A DNA stretch of 64,000 nucleotides, taken from NCBI GenBank assembly GCA_024138025.1, contig JAMXBD010001213.1, forward strand, positions 124,001 through 188,000, written 5' to 3'. This document shows, in pieces, positions 1 through 11,483 of the stretch. Origin of the DNA: Combretum micranthum. Taxonomy: Eukaryota > Streptophyta > Magnoliopsida > Myrtales > Combretaceae. The position numbers and the translations under genes are program-made. The first letter of the stretch is position 1. The number at the start of each line of letters is the position of its first letter. The notes under the pieces were generated by a model. That model ran no database searches. It was given only the letters and a program-made list of their open reading frames with translations, and had not been told where the DNA came from.

Positions 1-1
1 G

Positions 2-535
2 CTTGTATCCGTACCAATACTTGTTTTGCCAAACCCTAAGAAGCCTTACACGGTGCATAGCGACGCATCAAGAAATGGTCTTGGATGTGTGCTAATGCAA
101 GGAGGAAAAGTGATTGCTTATGCTTCGCGACAATTGAGACCGTACGAGCAAAATTATCCAACACATGACTTGGAGCTAGCTGCCATTGTTTTTGCACTCA
201 AGATATGGAGGCATCACTTGTATGGAAAAAGATGCGAAATATATACGGATCACAAGAGCCTCAAGTATCTATTCACTCAGAAGGAGTTGAATATGAGACA
301 ACGGAGATGGTTAGAGCTTACAAAGGACTATGATCTTGGAATCAATTATTGTCCAGGAAAAGTTAATGCTGTCGCGGATGCCTTAAGTCGGAAGAATCAT
401 GAGGAAGTTACCGTTTTGTTGACCGACCAAAAGGATTTAGTAAGAGAATTCGAAAGGCTGAGTATTGAATTCATTAGAAAAGATGTGGAGGTGGAAATAT
501 CTAGCTTGGTAATAGAACTAACCCTTGTGGAATGA
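2..535 (+). pseudogene. pol: E1 pol: RNase H domain
   Basis: This open stretch encodes the Ty3/gypsy RNase H, which degrades the RNA strand of the RNA-DNA hybrid during reverse transcription. Visible hallmarks in order are HSDAS (first catalytic Asp), DLELAA (Glu), TDHKSL (Asp) and VADALSRK (last Asp). It continues from an RT connection segment cut by the window edge, so no start codon is expected. A TGA at 533-535 ends the frame where related pol continues into the spacer before integrase (the intact E4 version reads on), so this is a decayed copy. Confidence 0.9.
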
Positions 536-586
536 ATTAAAGAAGCTCAATTATATGATGAAGTCATACAAAGGATCAAATAGGAA

Positions 587-1485
587 GTGCAAGCAGAGAA
601 GTATACTGACTTCACCATAGACAAAGAGGATGTAGTGAGGATGAAGGGAAGGTTATGTGTGCCGGATGATGAGGATATGAGAAGAGAAATCATGAGTGAA
701 GCTCATAACTCAGGATACACAGTACATCCAGGAGAAACTAAGATGTATCAAGATCTTAAGAGCCACTTTTGGTAGAATGGGATGAAATGGGATGTAGCTA
801 ATTATGTGATGAAGTGCCCAACTTGTCAACAAGTAAAGGTGGAACATCAAAGGCCGAGAGGATTATTAAAGCCCTTGCCAATACCCGAGTGGAAGTGGGA
901 TCAAATCTCAATGGATTTCGTGTGGGATTACTAAGGACACAAGCAGGATATGATGCCATATGGATCGTGGTAGATCGTTTGAGCAAATCGGCCCATTTCA
1001 TACCAATCAACATGATGTACTCGATGGACAAGCTAGCCAAGCTCTACATAAAGGAAATAGTACGTTTACATGGAGTACCTGCTGGGATTGTGTCAGATAG
1101 AGATCTCAGATTCGTATCTAAGTTTTGGACAAGTTTACAAAAGTGTATGGGGATAAAGTTGCATTTTAGCACGGCGTATCATCCCCAAACCAATGGACAA
1201 TTGGAACGGACGATCCAAACCTTGGAAGACATGTTGCGTGCTTATGTTATGGAATTCAAAGGAAGCTGGGATGCTCATTTGCCGCTTATAGAGTTTGCCT
1301 ACAACAACAGATACCACTTTACCATACAAATGCCACCATATGAAGCTTTGTACGGACGACGCTGTTGGTCGCCTCTGTTTTGGGATGATGTGGAAAAGCT
1401 CGCTATTGGACCAGATTTGGTACAAGATGCAGTAGACAAAGTGAAAACAATCCGACGGCGAATGAAAGAGGCCCAAGATAGATAG
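587..1485 (+). pseudogene. pol: E1 pol: integrase (zinc finger and DDE core)
   Basis: Integrase inserts the cDNA into the genome. The HHCC zinc finger is visible (AHNSGYTVHPG, then MKCPTCQQ near 819). The core follows: MDFV carrying the first catalytic Asp, VDRLSKSAHF, VSDRD with the second Asp, and NGQLERTIQ with the Glu, then the YNNRYH and [11 protein letters not shown] blocks. Defects are an in-frame TAG just before integrase (581-583), TAG at 773-775 and a frameshift between MDFV and YDAIW (about 920-940). From 930 the frame is open to the TAG at 1483. Catalytic residues are present, but the gene is not translatable as it stands. Confidence 0.9.
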
Positions 1486-1947
1486 AAAAGCTAGGCAGAT
1501 CTGAAAAGGCGAATTCTCGAATTTAAGTGGGAGACCATGTATACTTAAAGATAAATCCAATCAAGAGTATACATCGGGTACGCTCATAAGGAAAGTTGAG
1601 CCCATAGTATATTGGACCTTTTAAGTGCTTAAACGAGTGGGAGATCTAGCCTATCGCCTAGCCTTGCCACCAGACCTGTCAAGAGTGCACAATGTGTTTC
1701 ATGTATCAGTCTTGCGCAAGCATGTAGCGGATCTAGAACGAGTAGTAGAGTTGGAGCCAGTATTGCTAAAGGAACCTCACTTATGAGGAACATTCGGTGA
1801 AGATTTTGGATCGAAAAGTCCAAAAGCTTTAGAACAAGAAAATCAAATATGTCAAAGTCCTTTGAAGGAATCATACTCATGAGGAGGCAACTTGGGAAGC
1901 CGAGGATGAGATCCGACGCAAATATCCGAATCTTTTTAAGGAATCAG
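1486..1947 (+). pseudogene. pol: E1 pol: GPY/F module and chromodomain-like C-terminus
   Basis: Fragments in shifting frames match the end of chromovirus integrase: an IGPF segment near 1605, a VHNVFHVSVLRKH-like block near 1685-1720, then a terminal EEATWEAEDEIRRKYPNLF block (about 1885-1938), typical of the chromodomain-like tail thought to target integration to heterochromatin. Several stops and frameshifts interrupt it. The last codons are followed by TCAG|GTACG at 1944-1952, a 5' splice-site consensus after the first base of a codon (phase 1). Read through without splicing, this copy continues a further 18 codons to the TAA at 1998-2000. Confidence 0.8.
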
Positions 1948-1982
1948 GTACGATGTCAAGTTTTGAGGACAAAACTTTCTTT

Positions 1983-1990
1983 AAGGAGGG
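1983..1990 (+). promoter_or_regulatory. E1 polypurine tract (plus-strand primer site)
   Basis: AAGGAGGG lies five bases before the LTR start TGTAAGCCCC. The same arrangement precedes the E2, E3 and E4 3' LTRs. Confidence 0.75.
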
Positions 1991-2678
1991 TAGGTTGTAA
2001 GCCCCTAGATTTTTTGATAATATAAGAAAACCCTAGAGCCAGAAGTCAAAACAAAACCCTAAAATTAACCTAGTTCTATGTCTAGTCTAGTGAATCTAGA
2101 TCTGACAATCCTGTGTTCTTAAACCCTAGAAAACAAAATTGAGATAATTGTGGATTATGGTTCGTAATAATATAGTAAAGCTTAAAAATATCAGATTCGT
2201 AATTTTCAAGTGTCCTTCGGATCCAAACGAGATCAGTTTTCGAAAACCGTGTCCTGGAGCACCGGATAGTAAAAATATTCCGACAACACCAATAGATTCG
2301 TAAAAATATAAGGATTTCAGAAATATCAGTTTTAGAATTTTTCAGTAACTAAAAATATCATATATAGCTTATTTACGCGTATTTTCTTTACTACCGGTGT
2401 TTTAATTGTCTAGTCTACTATTCATAGTATTTTTCTACTATTCATTACTATTCACCTATCTCTACTTTTTCTTATACTCTATTCTTACACTCTACCATAC
2501 CTATACCTTACAATTTACCTTCCCCATACAACTTTAATCACATCATACTTTGCACATTACTTCTTTTATTACAAAACAAACAAAACAAATCAATTCCTTC
2601 CCCCCATACAAGTAAACCGGTGTCCCCTCTCTCTTCCACCATCTCATTTAATTACATCTACATTCCACTCCAAAAATC

Positions 2679-2686
2679 TATAAATA
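2679..2686 (+). promoter_or_regulatory. LTR TATA box (E1 3' LTR)
   Basis: TATAAATA followed by CCCCCTTCC and a CU-rich leader. The same TATAAATACCCC context recurs in S3 and S6, so this is probably the Pol II promoter that sets the start of R. Confidence 0.7.
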
Positions 2687-4474
2687 CCCCCTTCCTCTTT
2701 CATTCTTTCACACAACTTAATTCCTACTAAAACTCTCCCAAAATCACTCCACAAAATCACTCTCTCAAAATCTCTCTCAAGTCTTCTCTTTTCTTTAGAA
2801 AACCGAGTCCCATAATACTACATCCATTCCTTCCTTCAACAAACACATAACCTTAGGTAAAAGTTTCTTTCATATACTCATCATGTTCATACAACTTGAC
2901 ATGAGTTTAGTATATGTTTCTTAGACTCGTGAGAGTTAAAGAAGCAACAATTTATTTATGTTTTGTTTTTTTCATGTTCTTATTTTCTTTATGTTATTAT
3001 TGTTATTATTTGTTTCTAATCTAACCTATATTATGTATATTATGTATATATATTTATTTAGAGCATATAAGCTCATTTGTTATTTATTTACTTTCAAGTT
3101 ATGCAATTTATTTATTTCATGTTATTATTAAGACTAGTCTTTCTAGTCTTAGACTTGTCCATATCAAGTCAAAATAATTTTCTTTCTTTGCTTTTCTTTT
3201 CTTTTGAGGACTAGTCTATTCTTAGTCCTGGGATACCTTGATGAAGCTAAGGTTTCCAATACTTGAATTTATTTTTATGCTCTTATTTTATTTATCTTAT
3301 TTATGTTGTTTTTATATTTCTCATAGTTATATATTCTCATTCATACATGAATATGTTGTTATTGTGTCAACCATAATGAAAATGAGTTTCTTAAGTAATA
3401 AATATAAGAACTCTCTTTAAATAAATTTTGTCACATAAGAAATTATTTTTCCATAAAGATTTAAAGATTTATCTTAATAAATATTTTCTAAAAGTTAGAT
3501 AAGTTTAGATCAAGTTTTGGTAATAATACTATATGGTATTTTATCAACAAAAAATAAAGTTATCACAAAAACCCTCTTAAACCAATAAAATAAGAAAGCT
3601 TCTTTAAACTTGAATTCTTGATTTAATCAAAAGTTTTCTTAAACTCATTTATCAAAGTTATCTACCAACACTCTAGAAAACTAAATTCTAGATAAGTTTT
3701 ACAAAATTGATCAAAAATAACCTTTCTAAGGATAAGTCTTACTTACGAAATAAAAATAATAAATAACTTATAAAATCATTGATATTATTCTTTTAAAGAG
3801 GATCAAAACTTTAGAAAAGCTTTAGAACATATAACCATGAAATATTTAGAAAAACTATGTTTTCCAAACCACTAGAAATAAAGTTATGGGAATCTTAAAA
3901 GATTAAGATTTCTTTTGAACATTTAAATTATTCTTAATAACTAAGAAATGGAGTAAAAGAAGGAAATATTCACTTATGATAATTTAAGAAATTTCTCAAA
4001 ACAAAACTAATTTCTTTTCAAGTCTTAAGCTTATCTCACTTTTAAGACGCATTGTTTTACAAAGATCATTGTTGAGACAACACACTAAATTCATGCATAT
4101 GGTTTGAGTATATATATATATGTATTCAAGGGATTTTTCAACCATGCAATATATCTATATTTTTGTACAAAAGTCCTTGAATGAAGAAAGCTTGAAAAAC
4201 TCTATTTTTGAAATTCGTATCAAATCTGCACGTTACTATTCAGAGAACCAAATAACTTCTTTTGATAAAAATAACCTTATAAATAGATAGATCTTTTCGA
4301 GTAGGTAGAAATCGGTATATAATATGCGAAATTCTGAGTTAAAATGAGCAAGTTATGGCCATTTTAAGTTGGAATCTCCATTCCATACGATTTTTATGAA
4401 TTCAATAAGATAGAATTATAGAATTTGAATAGATCTTGGATGAAATACTCATGTTGGGTATTTCTTTTGATTAG

Positions 4475-4524
4475 GTATCGAGGATCAAGATCTTGTCTTC
4501 CCCGAGGAGTACTTCAATTCCTAG
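4475..4524 (+). other. Candidate Pol C-terminal tail exon in E1 LTR
   Basis: Follows the acceptor GATTAG. Two bases complete the codon begun at the pol donor (1947). Fifteen codons then end in FPEEYFNS and TAG. Predicted intron from pol: 1948-4474. The tail is one codon longer than the usual 14. Confidence 0.55.
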
Positions 4525-5644
4525 ATCACTATGGACGAGTGAGTTTCCTTTACGCTTATGTATCCGCGCACGTGCTTGTTGAATAGAGCACTAGATGTTA
4601 GGAAAAGATAAAATTGATATGCATGTGGGATATCATGGGAATTATGTATGTGAATCGTTGTGTGCGATCAATGAACAATAAGTATATCGGAACCCGATTT
4701 GTGATTGATATAAATGTTTCCATATATGTATTGTTATGTGTGCAAATATTGTTTGATCACTTTAAATGATTTAATGTCATATTGAAGTACCCATATAATA
4801 AATTGATCATGCATATCACTTAGAATATCATTTCGAAATTTTGCTACTACTCCTCAACGTGGGACCAGAAAGGTAAGTTGTCTAGCTACATCTTGAAGGT
4901 TAGGACGTTCGGGGAATACGGCCTCAAGGTGTAGCAGAGCCGGATCGATCGCTTTAGGTATGGAAAGCCCGGGGACTAGTAGTACGGTCGTTGGAACCCC
5001 AAGACGCGCGCAAACTTTAAGGAGGTCGTTCGGGGCCTAGTTCAAAGCATTCCCTAACCACCGATGGAGGGGTAAATCCATCATACATACGAAACCAGAT
5101 AGTCTTATGTAATGTTTGATCATATGGTTGTTGCATTTCATATGCTTGAATTAATTAACTTGGTTGATTGCTTGTTATGAGTACTTTGCATAAGGAATAT
5201 CTCACTAAGCAAGTTATGCTTATACTCCTAAAGACTTTTGATATTGCAGCATTATCTTTTGCACCCGAGTCCACCTTGATCCCCCGGGTAGAATCCTTAT
5301 TTTGGGAAGCTTTTGGAGGAATTTTATTTTGAAGTCAAAAGAGTAGATTTCTTCTAAAATCTTCTAGCTTTAGTTATTTTATCTTTAGTAGAACCATGTT
5401 GTTATTATCGGGGGGAATGCCCCAAAGAAGTTGTAAGACTTTATTTCTATGAAATATATTAAGTGTTATTTTGTATGTTCCGCTGTCAATATCTTAAAAC
5501 GCATTACTTCAACGGTCCCCCTTTGTTGTGAGTGTACGCCTTGTACCGATATGGAAGCTTTCGAGTGACTGAGGTAGTCATTCTTGAGCTTTAATGTTGC
5601 GTACGGTGGGCTGTCACGTTTAGGGTACCCGTTGGGGCCTGACA

Positions 5645-5679
5645 GCTGTCACGTTTAGGGTCCCCGTTGGTGCATGACA
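5645..5679 (+). repeat. Last 35 bp of E2 5' LTR
   Basis: A second copy of the LTR terminus (CTGTCACGTTTAGGGTCCCC .. GCATGACA) follows the end of the E1 LTR directly. It is best read as the distal stump of the E2 5' LTR, split by the E1 insertion; the rest would lie upstream of the window. Confidence 0.6.
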
Positions 5680-6628
5680 GGTTGTCCATGGTAGAAGCTA
5701 AGGTAGATTGTAGAAGTAAGAAAGTGGAATTCATGTGACAGGATGGGAAGAAAGCTACATTTTTGGGAGAATCCACGGCTTCTAAAATATTGGAGTTAAG
5801 TTCGTTCGAATTAATTGAAGAAGTTGAGAAAGGAGTTGAAAGCTATGTAGGGAGTACGGAAGAGGAGAAAGAAAGGACTAACATTGACGATACCCCATTA
5901 TTAATGAGTTCTTCAATGTTTTTCCGGAAGAATTGCCTGGATTACCTCCAAAACGAGAGATTGATTTCGAGATCGATTAGATGCCAAAGACGGAACCCAT
6001 ATCTAAGGCACTGTATCAAATGACACCTGTTGAGCTCAAAGAGCTTAAAAAGCAATTACAAGAATTGCTTGACCAAGGATTCATTAGACCAAGTGTCTCG
6101 CCTTGGGGAGCTCCGGTGTTATTCGTAGAGAAGAAGGATGGATCGATGACGCTATGGATTGATTACCAGGAACTCAATAAGGTCACTATAAAGAATAAGT
6201 ATCTATTGCCAAGAATTGACGATCTCTTTGACCAACTGCAAGGAGCAAGTGTGTTTTTGCGCATTGATTTGCGATCGAGATACCACCAGCTAAGGATAAA
6301 ACTGGACGATGTGTCAAAGACCGCTTTCAAAACTCGGTATGGACATTATGAGTTCATGGTTATGCCCTTTGGATTGACAAACGCACCAACTGCTTTCATG
6401 AACTTGATGAATCGAGTTTATAAGCTGCTCTTAGATAAATGCGTAATTATCCTCATTAATGATATTTTGGTCTATTCCATGACACGGGAGCAACACAAAG
6501 AACACCTAAGAATGGCATTGCAGACATTAAGGGAGCACAAGTTATATACCTTTCTAGGACATGTTATCTCGGGAAGCGGAATATCAGTAGACCCTGAAAA
6601 GATTAAGGCCGTAGTGGAATGGAAATAA
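5680..6628 (+). pseudogene. pol: E2 pol: protease end, linker and reverse transcriptase
   Basis: The first ~80 bases match the post-catalytic part of the retropepsin seen in E4 (SMVEAKVDC corresponds to WLSKVKAVVDC). An acidic linker follows, then RT in a second frame from 5981 ([53 protein letters not shown]). RT would copy the genomic RNA into DNA, but this copy is dead. The catalytic IDD motif reads IND (about 6450-6460), the GYHQL Gly is Arg, and about 15 residues present in E4 ([15 protein letters not shown]) are missing after LREHKLY near 6550. A TAA follows VVEWK at 6626. Confidence 0.9.
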
Positions 6629-7318
6629 CCAAGGATGGTAACTAAGATTAGAAGTTTCCTTAGATTAGTTGCCTATTATAGAAAGTCCGTGCAAGATTTC
6701 TCAAAAATAGCCAAGATGCTGACTCAGTTGACGTAGAAGAATGAAAAGTTCATCTGGAATGAGAAACGAGAACAAAGTTTCTAGGAGTTAAAGCAATGGT
6801 TAATATCCGCTCCAATTCTAACCTTAATAGATTTGGAAAAGCCATATACAGTTCATAGCAATGAATCAAGGAATGGCTTAAGATGCATGCTTATGCAAGA
6901 AGGGAAGGTGATTGCATATGCTTCATGACAGTTAAAGCCGTACGAACAGAATTACCCGACGCATAATCTCGAGTTAGCTGCTGTTGTCTTTGCCCTCAAG
7001 CTTTGGAGGCATTATCTGTATGGACAAAGATGTGAAATATACACAGACCATAAGTGCCTTAAGTATTTATCTACGCAATAGGATTCGAATATGCGACAAA
7101 GAAGATAGTTGAAGTTGATCAAGGACTATGATCTCGGGATAAACTATTGCCCTTGAAGAGTAAACACAGTATAAGATGCTTTTAGTTTGAAAAACCACAA
7201 GGAATTTGTAGCCATGCTCACAACCCAAAAGGAGCTTATAAAGGAATTCGAGAGATTCAACATGGGATTTCTGGGACAAAGTGTAGAAGTAAAAATTCCC
7301 GTTTGGTGATAGAGCCAA
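6629..7318 (+). pseudogene. pol: E2 pol: decayed RNase H
   Basis: Frame-switching matches to the RT connection and RNase H of E4 are recognisable: a degraded [25 protein letters not shown] near 6850-6930, an [33 protein letters not shown] block near 6970-7055, and a corrupted DALSRK near 7170-7190. Many stops are present. Confidence 0.8.
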
Positions 7319-7371
7319 CTCTGATAGATAGGATTAAGGAATCTCAGCGATATGATGAAGCTATATAAAAG

Positions 7372-8310
7372 GTGAGACATGAAGTACAAGGAGGAAAGTA
7401 TGTTGATTTTGAGATAGACGAGGAGGATGTAGCAAGAATGCAAGGAAGATTATGTGTGCTGGATGACAAGGAGATGAAAATGGAAATTATGAGTGAAGCA
7501 CATAACTCGGGATATACCATATACCCTGATGGTACCAAGATGTACCAAGATCTTAAAAGTCGCTTTTGGTGGAATGGTATGAAAAGAGATGTAGTTGAAT
7601 TTGTAATGAAGTGTCCTACGTGCCAACAAGAAAAGATTGAACACTAGAGGCCAGGAGGACTTTTGAAACCGTTGACTATACCATAATGAAAATAGGATCA
7701 AATTACGATGGATTTTGTATGTGGTTTATCTCGAACATCAGCTAGCTATGATGCCATATGGGTAATAGTGGATAAACTTATTAAGTCGGCACACTTCATC
7801 CCCATCAACATGACCTACTCGATGGAGAAGTTGGCTCAGCTATATGTAAAGGAGATCGTGAGACTACATGGAGTTCCACCAGGAATTATATCATATCGAG
7901 ACCCCCGATTCGTGTCAAAATTCTGGACAAGTCTTCAAAAGTGTATGGGAACTAAGTTACATTTTAGTATAACCTATCATCCATAAACCGATGGATAGTC
8001 ATAAAGAACTATTCAAACCTTGGAAGATATGTTGCGAGCATGTATTATGGAATTCAAGGGAATTTGAGAAGCACATTTTCCTTTGGTAGAATTTTCTTAC
8101 AACAACAACTACCATTCAACGATTAAGATGCCCCCATATGAAGCTTTATATGGAAGAAGGTGCATATCACCTCTATTTTGGGATGATCTGGAGAAGTTGA
8201 CAATTGAACCAAAATTTATCTAAGATGTTGCAGACAAAGTTAAGATTATGCGACAAAAGATGAAAGAGGCCCAGTATAGGCAGAAAATTTGGGCAGATCA
8301 AAAACTTTGA
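7372..8310 (+). pseudogene. pol: E2 pol: integrase
   Basis: From 7372 an open stretch to 7647 carries the HHCC finger (AHNSGYTIYPDG, with the second His changed to Tyr; then CPTCQQ). From 7708 another carries the core ([61 protein letters not shown]). The second catalytic Asp context is SYRD rather than SDRD. The frame stops at 7984, where related copies read HPQTDGQSERT, so the Glu block is in broken sequence. Later blocks ([20 protein letters not shown]) are still visible near 8095-8165. Confidence 0.85.
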
Positions 8311-8325
8311 ATCCTTAAATTTGAT

Positions 8326-8749
8326 GTCGGCGATCATGTGTATCTAAAGATAAATTTGATAAAGAGTATTCATCGTGTACAAGCTGAAGGAAAGCTAAGC
8401 CCAAGATATATCGGACCGTTTGAGATCCTCAAAAGAGTAGGAGATCTGGCTTATCACTTGGCGCTATCGCCAAACCTGTCAGGAGTACATAATGTCTTCC
8501 ATGTTTCGGTGTTAAGAAAGCATGTACCCGACCCTGATCGGATTGTAGAACTCAAACTAATAAGATTAAAGGAGAACTTGACCTATGAAGAACATCCGAT
8601 TCAAATTCTAGATCGAAAGGTTCAGAAGCTGAGAAGCAAGGAGATCCAATATGTCAAAATATTGTAGAGGAATCATTCGCGAAAAGATGCTACTTGGGAA
8701 GCCGAGGAGGAGATCCAAAAGAAATATCCGAATCTCTTTGAAGAATCAG
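8326..8749 (+). pseudogene. pol: E2 pol: GPY/F module and chromodomain-like end
   Basis: An open frame from 8338 to 8667 reads through KLSPRYIGPFEILKRVGDL, LSGVHNVFHVSVLRKHVPDP and LDRKVQKLRSKEIQYVKIL. After a TAG at 8665 the remainder (ATWEAEEEIQKKYPNLFEES) runs to 8749. The end coincides with TCAG|GTATG (GT at 8750-8751), a 5' splice consensus in phase 1. Without splicing the frame ends six codons later at TTTTGA. Confidence 0.85.
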
Positions 8750-8785
8750 GTATGAATTTCAAGTTTTGAGGACAAAACTTCCTTT

Positions 8786-8793
8786 AAGGTGGG
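8786..8793 (+). promoter_or_regulatory. E2 polypurine tract
   Basis: AAGGTGGG, five bases before the LTR start TGTAAACACC; the tract has one T substitution. Confidence 0.7.
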
Positions 8794-9438
8794 TAGGTTG
8801 TAAACACCTAAAATTTCGGTTAATTTTAAGTTTAATCTTAGCATTAAAAGTCAACCGAAAACCCTAAAGGTCAATAAAAGACTAGTACAAACCCAAGAAT
8901 TTAGATCCGGCATTCTCGTATTCTTTAGGCCTAGAAAACGAAGTTGAAATAATTAGTGTTAATAGTTCGAAATAATATGAGGCAACGTAAAAATATCATA
9001 TTCGCAAATTTTGAGTGTCCTTTGGACTCAAACAGGACCAGTTCTCGAAAAGTGTATCCTAGAGCTCGGAAATAATAGAATATTTCGATGACACCATTAG
9101 GACCGATTTAATACAAGGATTTCAAAAATATCAGTTTCGTAATTTTTCGGTAACTAAAAAATAGATATCGTAATTATACGCGTATTTTATTACTACCGGT
9201 ATTTTACTAGTCACATCTACTCTAAATTAACTCTTCATTACTATTCTATATTATTCATTTATCTCAACTTTTTCTAATACCTACTCTTACAACTTTATAC
9301 ACCTATTATCTTTACTTTTATCTTTCTCATAACCTTATATCACATCTACCTTACAAATTATTACTTTTAATACACAAAAATACAAAAAAAATATCATCGC
9401 TCTCCCTCTCTTTCTCATGAGGTCAACCCAAACACAAA

Positions 9439-9462
9439 CCCCCCCCCCCCCCCCCCCCCCCC
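9439..9462. repeat. Poly-C homopolymer, 24 bases
   Basis: An uninterrupted run of 24 C sits where the other group A LTRs carry a short C-rich GCCGGNGCCCC stretch and then the promoter region. Confidence 0.95.
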
Positions 9463-11437
9463 TCCTTCCGAGGTTAGAAATCTCTTAAAAACTTTCTTAC
9501 CATGTCATGTAACATTACATCCATGGTGTGAGTTTCCTAAACTTAATGTTATGAAAGCTACACTATGTTCATGTATTGTTCTTGCTAATGAATATGTATT
9601 CATACATTTTTATGTTGTTATTTATTTTTGTTCATATTATTACTAATATTATGTTAACCTCTTATATATTTAACTAGATATAATTATGTATTTATATAAA
9701 ATCTTTACAGCATATAAAGTTATTGTTATTTATTTATTTCCAAGTTATGAAATTTATTTATTTATTTCATATTATTTTAAGACTACTCTCTAGTCTTAGA
9801 CTTGTGCTCATCAAATCAAAACAATCTTTTCTTTTCTTTTCTTTTTTATTTCTTTTGGGACTAGTCTATTCTTAGTCCCGGGGAAACCTTGATGAAGCTA
9901 AGGTTCCCAATACTTGACATTTCTATTAACTTGCCTATTTTGTTACTTATTATATCTTTCTTATGTTTCATAATTTTATGATTCATATTCATGATCATCA
10001 TGAACATATTGATTTGTCTCAACACAATAAAGAAGGAAAAGTTTTTTTAAAATAGAAGTTCTTCTCCAAAAATAAAATGTTGTCATGAAGGAAATGATTT
10101 TTCATAAAAACTTAGCAATTATCTAACAAATCTTTTCTAGAAATCTAGAGGATTTCATCATAAATTTTAGTAACTAAAGAACATAGGAATTTTAAACAAT
10201 ACATACATACACTTACAAAGTCATAATATGGAAAAGAATTCTTCTTTAACAAAAAAATTTTACTAAACTTCATTTTTCCACCAATACTTTGGAACATAAA
10301 GGAATAGTCTAGTGTCACGCCCCAAAGGGTACCCAAAACGCGACAATCCACCACACTCGATATTTAAACTTAAGTATGACAGCCTTAGTCATCCCATAAG
10401 TTTACATACCGGGTGTAAGGTGTATTTGCACAACTTTTAGGATCGCACTTTGAATCGAATAGTCTTAAAAGGCATACAATAGCATTAAGAATAGAAATCA
10501 CAACAAGATAAATAGATTAAGCCTTTACAAAAGTCAAGGGGGCATACCCCTGCCAAAACAATAAATAGAAGTCTATTTAATCTAAAACCATATTACAAAC
10601 ATCAGGGTTTATGTTAAAGAGATTTTTCTAGAAGTCCATGCCTCTAGATAGGTCCCGACTTCTTCAAAAGCTCCTTCATCCAAAAGATAACCCTGTGAAA
10701 AGCGTTCTCTCGGAACAACCAAAAATAGGAACACCACAACAAAACTATCGGGGTGTAGGCTAACAGGCTTAGTGAGATTCATTTCCAAATATTTAATACT
10801 CAACAACAGTACATAACCGACAGGTTATTGGAAACCATATGAATGCACAAACACATGAGCATACAATACATAACGCCGTCCGGAAATCTTATGTTGAATG
10901 GATTTACGCCCTCCATTCGGGGTTAGGTGTTTCAGGCCTATACGATCACATTTTAATTCCTTTTACTTCTTATTTGGGTTGAATACAGGTGCCCATCTAC
11001 CACCTTTAAATTTTTACTATGGTTGATACAAGTGCCCACCCACACACATTTTTAATTCCAGCCCATACGCCAACGTTCGAGTTTACAGGCCCCTCGTTGC
11101 CTAAATTATTATGCCTTCTTCCCACAAAGGTATAATAACTTATGCAATGTGACTCACTACGTGATATGCATGTACAGTTTATTTGTAAATCTTGGCATAT
11201 TAATTAAGCAGATTAAGTGTGATCATAGAGAATTTCAGACAATCCAAGTCTATACTAGCTCACACAAGGATTTTTCAACAATCTCTCTCATATACTTATC
11301 GTTCATTCTAACCAAGATTAGATCACAAATCGTCATAATTTTTCTTTTTCCTAATTCTAATGCTACTACGATTACAAGTACATACATGAGTACAACTATT
11401 TAAGAAATGAACTCACTTGGCCATGGAGAGAAATCCA

Positions 11438-11483
11438 CTAGTCGTAGTAATCCTCGGGAGTGGAAATCCGTCCTCCAATTCAC
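11438..11483 (-). other. Decayed candidate Pol tail exon in S1
   Basis: Read on the minus strand from the acceptor CTTAG (11485-11484). The frame starts EDGFPLP, then one missing base in the CCCGAGG run shifts the GATTACTACGACTAG end out of frame. Length is 46 instead of 47 nt to the old stop. Confidence 0.45.

Larger units (their letters stand above)
1..5644 (+). mobile_element. E1: Ty3/gypsy chromovirus, 3' half (pol end plus 3' LTR)
   Basis: The window opens inside pol (just before RNase H). Integrase, chromodomain-like end, polypurine tract and a 3649-bp 3' LTR follow in the canonical order for plant chromoviruses of the Del/Tekay type, which have multi-kb LTRs. The coding part is broken by stops and at least one frameshift. 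The 5' LTR and gag lie upstream of the window. The five bases after the LTR (GCTGT, 5645-5649) should recur upstream as the target-site duplication if E1 inserted into the terminus of the E2 5' LTR. Confidence 0.9.
1996..5644 (+). repeat. E1 3' LTR (group A, 3649 bp)
   Basis: Starts TGTAAGCCCC right after the PPT and ends GGGTACCCGTTGGGGCCTGACA. It contains, in order: a TATA box (2679), a CU-rich leader without ATG, a donor TTAG|GTAA (GT at 2857), a long AT-rich intron-like part, the block conserved in all group A LTRs (about 4268-4375), an acceptor TTAG (4473-4474), the tail exon (4475-4524), a second donor GA|GTGAGT (GT at 4539), an acceptor GCAG (5248-5249), a GGGGGAATGCCCC mini-hairpin (5410-5423) and a terminal hairpin (about 5535-5605). 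Confidence 0.9.

Noticed and set aside
4475..4524. Explaining the tail exon only as a purine-rich splicing enhancer
   Set aside because: An enhancer would not require the fixed 47-nt length, conserved phase with pol, third-position variation or replacement of one stop codon by another. It could still act as one in addition.
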